Below, piece after piece: positions 1 to 4,568 of a DNA stretch of 7,943 bases (position 1 is the stretch's first letter; every line of letters begins with the position of its first letter). The DNA is from DATAFF01 sp036257595. Lineage in GTDB: Bacteria; Pseudomonadota; Alphaproteobacteria; Rhizobiales; Aestuariivirgaceae. The stretch spans positions 1-7,943 of the forward strand of contig DATAFF010000042.1 of NCBI GenBank assembly GCA_036257595.1, given 5' to 3'. The notes beneath the pieces are model-generated. The model had not been told where the DNA came from and ran no database searches. It saw only the letters and a list, made by a program, of their open reading frames with translations. A program made the position numbers and the translations under genes.

Positions 1-1
1 C

Positions 2-175
2 GACCCGCCGCCGGATATCCCCTTCGAGGCGGCGGCGATGACGCCGATGGCCCAGAGCTTCTTTGCCGAATCGAAGCGGGTGTCGAACCGGCTGGTCAAG
101 GACGAGCTCGGCTATCGCTTCCGCTATCCGACCTATCGGGAAGGGCTCGCAGCGCTGTTGGCGGATGGCAACTGA
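2..175 (+). CDS. C-terminal end of an SDR-family NAD(P)-dependent oxidoreductase/epimerase (5' truncated by the window)
   Basis: The open frame enters the window at base 2 and ends at TGA 173-175, giving about 57 residues. The readable tail contains FFAESKRVSNRLVKDELGYR followed by FRYPTYREGLAALL. The pattern 'ESKRVSN..(L/I)K.ELG...RYP.YR.GL..LL' is typical of the C-terminus of extended-SDR proteins of the YeeZ/NAD-dependent epimerase type, where it packs beside the substrate pocket. The N-terminal Rossmann glycine motif and the catalytic YxxxK lie outside the window, so substrate and reaction cannot be stated. GC content is high, as in the core genes. A promoter-like sequence for the next gene starts only four bases after the stop, so the two are probably not one transcription unit. 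The family assignment rests on a short stretch. Confidence 0.6.
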   Translation, partial: DPPPDIPFEAAAMTPMAQSFFAESKRVSNRLVKDELGYRFRYPTYREGLAALLADGN

Positions 176-178
176 GGG

Positions 179-207
179 TTGTTTGCCAATGAAGACAGCG
201 CTATCAT
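179..207 (+). promoter_or_regulatory. Candidate promoter for the ImmA/IrrE - membrane protein pair
   Basis: TTGTTT at 179-184 (-35) and TATCAT at 202-207 (-10, 5/6 to consensus) are separated by exactly 17 bases. The expected start is near 214, leaving a leader of about 30 nt before the ATG at 245. The -35 box matches consensus only in TTG. Placement directly after the preceding stop codon fits independent transcription of an inserted cassette. Prediction by eye only. Confidence 0.38.
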
Positions 208-244
208 CGCGACATTCGATTTCTCGATTGCCTGAGGCCATGCG

Positions 245-754
245 ATGCCCTCTGAAGTCGTTTTGGAGAGACCGAATTTCCTAAGAGCAAGGCGCGAGGC
301 CCTAAGCATCCTGGACACGCTCGGGGTCGAGGCGCCCCCTGTCGATCCTGTCAGACTATCCCGCGAACTTGGACTTTCCGTGTACTTTGTCCGCTTTTCG
401 GGCGAACACGTCAAAGTGTCCGGATTCTATGACTCCGAAGACAACACCATTTTTGTCAACAGCGATGAGTATCCACTTCGCCAGACTTTCACTGTTGCAC
501 ATGAACTTGGGCATTATGTGATGCACAAGGAGTGGGCACGCTCTGCCGACTACAAAATACTTATGCGGGACAGTCTGTATTCAGGTGACGATTCGCACGA
601 GAAGGAAGCAAACACCTTTGCGGCCAATCTGCTCGTGCCGAGGTTCATGTTGGATCAATATTGGAAGATGATGCCGATCGAGCAACTGTCTCAGCTCTTT
701 GCGGTCTCCGTCCCCGTGATCAAGAACAGACTAGCATTCGAGTATGGCGTCTGA
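245..754 (+). CDS. ImmA/IrrE family (peptidase M78, formerly DUF955) zinc metallopeptidase, stand-alone
   Basis: This 169-residue protein carries the zinc motif HELGH at residues 86-90 inside TFTVAHELGHYVMH. The downstream signature EANTFAANLLVP lies at 121-132, with E121 as the expected third metal ligand. Family members (ImmA of ICEBs1, IrrE/PprI of Deinococcus) cleave Xre/DdrO-type repressors and so relieve repression. Unlike many relatives there is no N-terminal helix-turn-helix: residues 1-50 resemble the usual α-helical lead-in, so the protein is essentially one catalytic domain. The start at 245 is supported by GAGG at 234-237 with a 7-base gap. No Xre-type repressor gene is seen adjacent, so the substrate is unknown. 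The stop overlaps the start of the next gene by 11 bases, implying translational coupling. GC is clearly lower than in the core genes (27/60 counted at 421-480, against 43/60 at 5041-5100), suggesting acquisition. The family call is firm; the role is inferred. Confidence 0.92.
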   Translation: MPSEVVLERPNFLRARREALSILDTLGVEAPPVDPVRLSRELGLSVYFVRFSGEHVKVSGFYDSEDNTIFVNSDEYPLRQTFTVAHELGHYVMHKEWARSADYKILMRDSLYSGDDSHEKEANTFAANLLVPRFMLDQYWKMMPIEQLSQLFAVSVPVIKNRLAFEYGV

Positions 755-1115
755 TCGGACTGACGCGAAACGCGCCATTGTGGAGGCCGAGCAAGACGAT
801 CCGCGACATGACGCGGTGATCGGGCAGGCTCAAAATCTTCAACTCGACCTGTTGAGAGAAAAGAATCGCCATGCCGAGCAGATGCGACGAACGGAGCTTG
901 GCTGGTTTGGCCGAACTTTCGGTGGAGAGAAATCGGCCCCTTCCTTCATCGCTCTCTTCGCGATGTGCGTCGGGTTTGTCCTTGCAGGGTTCTGCTATTA
1001 CCAAACCAGCGTCGCAGTTGCCGAGCAAGTTCAGTTCTGGTCGAGCCATGCCGAACGATCACTTGCCTTTTCCGGAGCAGCCTTGGGCTTCATCTTCGGC
1101 AGGGGACTGAGCTGA
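744..1115 (+). CDS. Small protein with two predicted membrane segments, coupled to the ImmA/IrrE peptidase (function unknown)
   Basis: The 123-residue protein has three visible parts. Residues 1-52 are highly charged and probably helical (rich in D, E, K, R, Q). A linker WFGRTFGGEKSAP (54-66) follows. Two hydrophobic stretches come last, about 67-87 (FIALFAMCVGFVLAGFCYYQ) and 105-120 (LAFSGAALGFIFGR), joined by a short loop and ending in RGLS. There is no signal peptide, so a hairpin membrane anchor with a cytoplasmic N-terminal helix is the simplest topology. The ATG at 744 lies inside the last codons of the peptidase gene (ATG in frame 3, TGA at 752-754). No good Shine-Dalgarno is seen, so translation probably depends on the upstream gene. 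I do not recognise a named family. Pairing with a protease suggests a substrate, anchor or effector, which is inference only. Its 3' end overlaps the convergent hydrolase frame by 57 bases. Confidence 0.75.
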   Translation: MASDRTDAKRAIVEAEQDDPRHDAVIGQAQNLQLDLLREKNRHAEQMRRTELGWFGRTFGGEKSAPSFIALFAMCVGFVLAGFCYYQTSVAVAEQVQFWSSHAERSLAFSGAALGFIFGRGLS

Positions 1116-1982
1116 CGTAAGGCGCCCGGCAGTAGAGCAGGGCACCGCCGACTGCCTACTGCCGATTTGCCGATTGCTCTCGTTGTCGCTCTGCCGCGCC
1201 AAGGCCTCGACGGTGTCGAGGAGGAGGGCGATGTCGCCCGGCGACGACAGGCGGTGGTCGCCGCCCTTGACCAGGGTAAGGCGGATGTCGGTACCGCGCA
1301 CGGCATGGAAGGTCCGCAGCGCATGCTCATAAGGGACGTCGGGGTCGGAATCGCCTTGGAGAATGCGCAAGGGGCAGGGGATATCGAGGCCATCCTCCAG
1401 GAACAGGTGGCCGCGGCCGTCCTCGATCAGCTTGCGCGTGTAGAGATAGGGCTCGGGACCGTAAAGCGACGGTTTCAGATAGAAGCCCTGCTCCGTCATC
1501 ATCTGCCGGACCTCCTCGGAATAGCGGTCCCACATCAGCGCCTTGGTCATGTCGACGGCCGGGGCGATGAGGATGATCCCACGAAGCCGCGCCGCTGCCG
1601 CTGGGTCGCTCGTCTGAAGCCGGCGCAGCAGCAGCAAGGCGAGCCAGCCCCCCATGCTCGAGCCGATGACGATGCGTCGGCCGGTCGCGCGGGTGGTGAA
1701 GGCGGTCGCCGCCTCGCCGAGCCAGCGCGAGATCGAGCCCTCGGCAAAGTCGCCGCCCGATTCGCCGTGACCGGAATAGTCGAAGCGCAGGCACGGCCGG
1801 CCCGCCGCAGCGGCATGGGCCGCAATGGCCTCGGCCTTGGTGCCGCACATGTCGGATTTGAAGCCGCTCAGCCAGAAAAAGCCGGTCGCGCCTTCGGATT
1901 GCGGCGGCGGACCGTCCTCGCGCCAGGCGATCCGGACACCTTCGGTGCTGTCAAAACTCCCCCGCCGGGTTGCGTTCGGCAT
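1059..1982 (-). CDS. α/β hydrolase (serine hydrolase/thioesterase-like) with an atypical C-terminal extension
   Basis: From ATG 1982 the product is 307 residues. The α/β-hydrolase elements occur in order: WLSGFKSDMCGTKA (37-50, oxyanion-side loop), RFDYSGHGESGG (66-77), nucleophile elbow GSSMGG (107-112, Ser109), LQGDSDPDVP (208-217, probable acid Asp213) and KGGDHRLS (239-246, His243). The 'SGFKSDM.GTKA' and 'DYSGHGES' pattern resembles the ABHD10-like group of small esterases/thioesterases, but the substrate is not evident. I chose 1982 because AAGGA stands 9 bases upstream on the − strand and the family fold begins soon after. Starting at 2114 would add 44 unlikely residues and overlap the infC start. 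The recognisable fold ends near LLLDTVEALAR (253-263). The remaining ~44 residues read through a heptamer-repeat element into the 3' end of the convergent gene. The gene is divergent from infC. Confidence 0.88.
   Translation of the reverse strand: MPNATRRGSFDSTEGVRIAWREDGPPPQSEGATGFFWLSGFKSDMCGTKAEAIAAHAAAAGRPCLRFDYSGHGESGGDFAEGSISRWLGEAATAFTTRATGRRIVIGSSMGGWLALLLLRRLQTSDPAAAARLRGIILIAPAVDMTKALMWDRYSEEVRQMMTEQGFYLKPSLYGPEPYLYTRKLIEDGRGHLFLEDGLDIPCPLRILQGDSDPDVPYEHALRTFHAVRGTDIRLTLVKGGDHRLSSPGDIALLLDTVEALARQSDNESNRQIGSRQSAVPCSTAGRLTSAQSPAEDEAQGCSGKGK
1128..1173. repeat. Heptamer-repeat hairpin element, copy A
   Basis: GGCAGTAG (1128-1135) is the perfect inverted complement of CTACTGCC (1156-1163), with 20 bases between them. 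The right side is a run of heptamer-like units: CTGCCTA (1152-1158), CTGCCGA (1159-1165), then a one-base slip and TTGCCGA (1167-1173). The 19-mer GCCGACTGCCTACTGCCGA (1147-1165) matches copy B at 2702-2720 in 18 of 19 positions. The element lies just after the membrane-protein stop (1115) and inside the C-terminal extension of the convergent hydrolase frame. It looks like a short interspersed repeat of this genome, and one copy per gene end suggests a role at 3' ends. No T-tract follows, so it is not a classical intrinsic terminator. Confidence 0.6.
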
Positions 1983-2011
1983 ATTTCCCGTTCCTTGGCT
2001 GTTCTCCTCGC

Positions 2012-2043
2012 TTGACTTGGGGAAAGCCTTGGCGATGTATAGG
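2012..2043 (+). promoter_or_regulatory. Candidate promoter for infC
   Basis: TTGACT at 2012-2017 matches the -35 consensus in 5 of 6 positions. A -10-like TGTATA/TATAGG lies at 2036-2043. Spacing is 18 bases to TGTATA or 20 to TATAGG, so the -10 call is ambiguous. The likely leader before the ATT start at 2113 is about 65 nt. The whole divergent gap between the hydrolase start and infC is 130 bases and must also hold the hydrolase promoter, for which no clear candidate was found. Confidence 0.4.
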
Positions 2044-2100
2044 AAGCCGTTAGGCTCGTGACCACAGGCTTCATTCGAGGGACGCCCTGGTCCGTGGAAG

Positions 2101-2106
2101 AAGGAG
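2101..2106 (+). promoter_or_regulatory. Shine-Dalgarno that decides the infC start at ATT 2113
   Basis: AAGGAG at 2101-2106 is a near-perfect anti-16S match, six bases upstream of ATT 2113-2115. The next conventional start in frame, TTG at 2125, would be 18 bases away, too far for this ribosome binding site. This supports ATT as the real initiator. Confidence 0.8.
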
Positions 2107-2112
2107 ACAACC

Positions 2113-2652
2113 ATTCGTAAGCCTTTGAGGGGCCCTCAGCCGCCGCGTGATGATGGGCCGCGTATCAATCAGTTCATCGAGTCGCGGGAAGTTCTACTGA
2201 TCGACGCCAGCGGGGAGAAACGGGGGGTGGTTCCCACTCGGGACGCCATCGCGATCGCTGAGGAAGCCGGGCTCGATCTCGTCGAAGTCTCTCCCAACAC
2301 CAATCCGCCGGTCTGCAAGATCCTGGATTACGGCAAGTACAAGTACCAGGCGCAGAAGAAGGCGGCGGAAGCCCGCAAGAACCAAAAGATCATCGAGATC
2401 AAAGAGATCAAGATGCGTCCGAACATCGACACGCATGATTATGACGTGAAGATGCGGTCGATCCGGCGGTTCTTCGAGGAGGGCGACAAGGTCAAGGTGA
2501 CGCTCCGGTTCCGCGGCCGCGAGATGGCCCATACCGAACTCGGGGTGGACCTTCTCAACCGCGTCAAGAGCGACACCATCGAGATCGCCAAGGTGGAATC
2601 CGAGCCACGGCTCGAAGGCCGCCAGATGGTGATGGTGCTGTCGCCCCGATGA
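2113..2652 (+). CDS. infC: Translation initiation factor IF-3 (ATT start codon)
   Basis: IF-3 binds the 30S subunit, prevents premature 50S joining and checks the initiator tRNA and start codon. Starting at ATT 2113 the protein is 179 residues, the usual IF-3 length. It opens MRKPLRGPQPPRDDGPRINQ, a normal alphaproteobacterial IF-3 N-terminus. The IF3-N domain spans about 15-83 (RINQFI, VPTRDAIAIAEEAGLDLVEV, CKILDYGKYKY). A lysine-rich linker helix runs about 78-97. IF3-C spans about 97-176 (KEIKMRPNIDTHDYDVK, FRGREMAH). ATT initiation is a known hallmark of infC: in E. coli IF-3 discriminates against its own AUU codon and so represses its synthesis. The same control is likely here because the Shine-Dalgarno fits only ATT. 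Starting at TTG 2125 would drop the conserved MRKP residues. The gene heads the IF-3/L35/L20/PheRS cluster, but a repeat hairpin and a promoter separate it from rpmI. Confidence 0.97.
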   Translation: MRKPLRGPQPPRDDGPRINQFIESREVLLIDASGEKRGVVPTRDAIAIAEEAGLDLVEVSPNTNPPVCKILDYGKYKYQAQKKAAEARKNQKIIEIKEIKMRPNIDTHDYDVKMRSIRRFFEEGDKVKVTLRFRGREMAHTELGVDLLNRVKSDTIEIAKVESEPRLEGRQMVMVLSPR

Positions 2653-2657
2653 GTCAG

Positions 2658-2727
2658 TAGGCAGATAGGCAATAGGCAGTGATCCGCGCCCTTTCCCTAC
2701 TGCCGACTGCCTAATGCCGACTGCCTA
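2658..2727. repeat. Heptamer-repeat hairpin element, copy B
   Basis: The right arm is four tandem heptamers, CTGCCGA (2700-2706), CTGCCTA (2707-2713), ATGCCGA (2714-2720) and CTGCCTA (2721-2727). The left arm carries the inverse units TAGGCAG (2658-2664), TAGGCAA (2666-2672) and TAGGCAG (2673-2679). Arms 2658-2680 and 2706-2727 can pair as an imperfect stem with perfect 7-8 bp ends around a 25-base loop. The element begins six bases after the infC stop and ends 12 bases before the -35 box of the rpmI promoter. It shares an 18/19 match with copy A. There is no T-tract, so if it ends infC transcription it does not do so as a standard intrinsic terminator. Confidence 0.65.
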
Positions 2728-2739
2728 AATTCGCCAGGG

Positions 2740-2768
2740 TTGCAATCGCGCACGCCCCGCCCTATAAA
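2740..2768 (+). promoter_or_regulatory. Predicted promoter of the rpmI-rplT-pheS-pheT operon
   Basis: TTGCAA (2740-2745) and TATAAA (2763-2768, 5/6 to consensus) are separated by exactly 17 bases. The expected start is near 2775, giving a leader of about 74 nt before the rpmI ATG. It follows the repeat hairpin after infC. The four downstream genes can therefore be transcribed independently of infC, although read-through is not excluded. Confidence 0.6.
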
Positions 2769-2782
2769 CCCGCCCGCGTTTC

Positions 2783-2824
2783 GAACCGTCCGGCCTCGAT
2801 AGAGGGCATGCCGTGGCGGTTTTT
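2783..2824 (+). promoter_or_regulatory. Structured rpmI leader with terminator-like hairpin (possible attenuator)
   Basis: AACCG (2784-2788) can pair with CGGTT (2817-2821). Inside it, CGG (2791-2793) can pair with CCG (2811-2813), and CCTC (2794-2797) pairs with GAGG (2802-2805) around a GATA loop. Five Ts (2820-2824) follow directly. The structure lies between the predicted start site and the rpmI Shine-Dalgarno (AAGGA, 2836-2840). L20-dependent repression of rpmI-rplT leaders is known in E. coli and Bacillus, so a regulatory leader is plausible here. The stem is interrupted and the T-tract short, so this is weak. Confidence 0.3.
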
Positions 2825-2848
2825 GATGCTTCATGAAGGAAAAGCAAA

Positions 2849-3046
2849 ATGCCCAAGATGAAAACCAAGTCGTCCGTCAAGAAGCGATTCTCGATCACGG
2901 CGACCGGCAAGGTGCGCGCGACCCAGGCGGGCAAGCGGCACGGGATGATCAAGCGCACGAACAAGCAGATCCGGCAGCAACGCGGCACCACGATCCTTGA
3001 GCCCGGCGATGCCCGTCTGCTCAAGAGCTTCATGCCCTATCGCTAA
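2849..3046 (+). CDS. rpmI: 50S ribosomal protein bL35
   Basis: This 65-residue, strongly basic protein has the full bL35 pattern. It opens MPKMKTKSSVKKRFSITATG, then GKVRATQAGKRHGMI (20-34) and a C-terminal KRTNKQIRQQRGT, and ends KSFMPYR. bL35 is an interior protein of the large subunit. Length is normal for the family. The ATG at 2849 is preceded by AAGGA (2836-2840) at 8 bases. rplT starts 24 bases after the stop, with its own strong ribosome binding site. This L35-L20 pairing is nearly universal in bacteria, and the shared mRNA is a known point of L20 feedback control in model organisms. Confidence 0.98.
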   Translation: MPKMKTKSSVKKRFSITATGKVRATQAGKRHGMIKRTNKQIRQQRGTTILEPGDARLLKSFMPYR

Positions 3047-3070
3047 TTCCCTTCCTCGAGGAGTCCCGTC

Positions 3071-3424
3071 ATGGCTCGCGTCAAGCGTGGCGTCACCGCC
3101 CATGCCCGTCACAAGAAGATCATCAAGCAGGCCAAGGGCTATTATGGCCGGCGCAAGAACGTGTTTCGCGCTGCCGTGCAGGCGGTCGAGAAGGCCGGCC
3201 AATATGCCTATCGCGACCGCCGCCAGCGCAAGCGCAATTTCCGCGCCTTGTGGATCCAGCGGATCAATGCGGCGGCCCGCGCCCTCGGCCTGACCTATGG
3301 CCGGTTCATCAACGGCCTGGACAAGGCGGGCGTCGAGATCGACCGCAAGGTGCTCGCCGATCTCGCGGTGCGCGAGCCCGACGCCTTCAAGTCGCTGGTC
3401 GAGAAAGCCAGGGCGGCGCTCTAA
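3071..3424 (+). CDS. rplT: 50S ribosomal protein bL20
   Basis: The 117-residue protein begins MARVKRGVTAHARHKKIIKQ followed by AKGYYGRRKNVFR. This is the invariant basic N-terminal arm that threads into 23S rRNA. The globular C-terminal half follows (RRQRKRNFRALWIQRINAA at about 51-69, then RFINGL and KAGVEIDRKVLADLA). bL20 is an early assembly protein of the large subunit and, in E. coli and Bacillus, a translational or transcriptional repressor of its own operon. The ATG at 3071 has GAGGAG (3058-3063) 7 bases upstream. pheS follows after a 46-base gap. Length and sequence are ordinary. Confidence 0.98.
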   Translation: MARVKRGVTAHARHKKIIKQAKGYYGRRKNVFRAAVQAVEKAGQYAYRDRRQRKRNFRALWIQRINAAARALGLTYGRFINGLDKAGVEIDRKVLADLAVREPDAFKSLVEKARAAL

Positions 3425-3470
3425 CCATACGCCGTCCATCTCTCTTTTCCGCCTCTCGCGGGAGAGTTCC

Positions 3471-4568
3471 ATGAGCAGCGTCATGATGAAGGAAGAGATC
3501 AGCGTCGAGCGGCTCGAATCCGGCATTCTTGCCGAGATCAGCACCGCGGCCGACGAGCGCCAGCTCGAATCGGTGCGGGTGGCGGCGCTCGGCAAGAAGG
3601 GCGTGATCTCGGAGCGGATGAAGGAGCTGGGCTCCCTCGATCCGGAGGCCCGGCGCGCCACCGGCGCGCTGCTCAACCGTTTGAAGGAGCGGGTGACCGA
3701 AGCGCTGACCGAGCGTCGCGATGCGCTGCGCGAGGCGGCGCTCGAGGCGCGGCTTGCCACCGAGCGTCTCGATGTGACCCTGCCGCCCCGTCCAAGTGCT
3801 GCGGGCAGCGTCCACCCGGTCAGCCACGTGCTCGACGAGGTCGTCGAGATCTTCGGCGATCTCGGCTTCGGGGTGGCCGAGGGCCCGCATATCGAGACCG
3901 ACTGGTATAATTTCGGCGCGCTCAACATTCCGCCCGAGCATCCGGCGCGGCAGGAGCACGATACTTTTTATTTCCGGCCCAAGCCCGATGGCAGCCGGAT
4001 GGTGCTGCGCACCCATACGAGCCCCGTGCAGATCCGCAGCATGGAGGCGTTGGAGCCGCCGATCCGGATCATCGCGCCGGGCCGCACCTTTCGCTGTGAC
4101 AGCGACCTCACCCATACGCCGATGTTCCATCAGATCGAGGGGCTGGCAATCGACCGCGACCTCACTCTCGGCCATCTGAAATGGTGCCTCGAGGAGTTCT
4201 GCAAAGCGTTCTTCGAGCTCGACCAGGTCAAGATGCGGTTCCGGGCGTCGCATTTCCCGTTCACCGAGCCCTCGATGGAGGTCGACATCAACTGTTCCTG
4301 GGAAGGCGGCCAGATCCGGATCGGCACCGGCGACAGCTGGCTCGAGATTCTCGGATCGGGAATGGTGCACCCCAATGTGGTGCGGGCCGGCGGGCTCGAT
4401 CCCGATCAGTGGCAGGGCTTTGCCTTCGGCATGGGGCTCGACCGCATCGCGATGCTGAAATATGGCATCCCCGACCTTCGCGCCTTCTTCGAGGCCGATC
4501 TGCGCTGGCTTCGGCATTACGGCTTCCGGGCCCTCGATGTGCCCTCGCTCGCCGGAGGGCTGACGTGA
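3471..4568 (+). CDS. pheS: Phenylalanyl-tRNA synthetase α subunit
   Basis: PheS is the catalytic subunit of the (αβ)2 class IIc synthetase that charges tRNA-Phe. The protein is 365 residues. An N-terminal coiled-coil tRNA-binding arm (about 1-100, with GKKGVISERMKELGSL at 41-56) is followed by the catalytic core. Motif 1 lies around HPVSHVLDEVVEIFGDLGF (115-133) and EGPHIETDWYNF (137-148). Motif 2 is GRTFRCDSDLTHTPMFHQIE (204-223). Motif 3 is GFAFGMGLDRIAMLKYGIPD (316-335). Ala318 in motif 3 sits at the position of E. coli Ala294, which sets the size of the Phe pocket, so standard specificity is expected. I chose ATG 3471 because GGGAG (3460-3464) lies 6 bases upstream; the frame is open further upstream only because it overlaps rplT. 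The stop overlaps the pheT start by four bases (GTGA). Confidence 0.97.
   Translation: MSSVMMKEEISVERLESGILAEISTAADERQLESVRVAALGKKGVISERMKELGSLDPEARRATGALLNRLKERVTEALTERRDALREAALEARLATERLDVTLPPRPSAAGSVHPVSHVLDEVVEIFGDLGFGVAEGPHIETDWYNFGALNIPPEHPARQEHDTFYFRPKPDGSRMVLRTHTSPVQIRSMEALEPPIRIIAPGRTFRCDSDLTHTPMFHQIEGLAIDRDLTLGHLKWCLEEFCKAFFELDQVKMRFRASHFPFTEPSMEVDINCSWEGGQIRIGTGDSWLEILGSGMVHPNVVRAGGLDPDQWQGFAFGMGLDRIAMLKYGIPDLRAFFEADLRWLRHYGFRALDVPSLAGGLT

Noticed and set aside
1167..2015. Long + strand open frame (282 codons) opposite the hydrolase
   Set aside because: It is antisense to a gene with a clear Ser-Asp-His hydrolase pattern. Its composition (runs of R, A, G, Q) is typical of a high-GC shadow frame and no domain is recognisable.
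1983..2114. 44-codon N-terminal extension of the hydrolase to a start at 2114
   Set aside because: It would overlap the infC ATT start and ribosome binding site, has no family resemblance, and a good Shine-Dalgarno supports ATG 1982.
2658..2727. CRISPR array or classical terminator
   Set aside because: The 7-base units have no spacers of constant length and no cas genes are near. No T-tract follows the stem.
3297..3470. Upstream extension of the pheS frame
   Set aside because: It overlaps rplT in another frame. The Shine-Dalgarno and family length place the start at 3471.
2831..4517. Long − strand open frames opposite rplT and pheS
   Set aside because: They mirror the codon phase of strongly conserved genes and carry no motifs; they are high-GC shadows.
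4181..4564. Upstream extension of the pheT frame through pheS
   Set aside because: This is pheS sequence read out of frame. The GTGA overlap and MKFTLGWLK start fix pheT at 4565.
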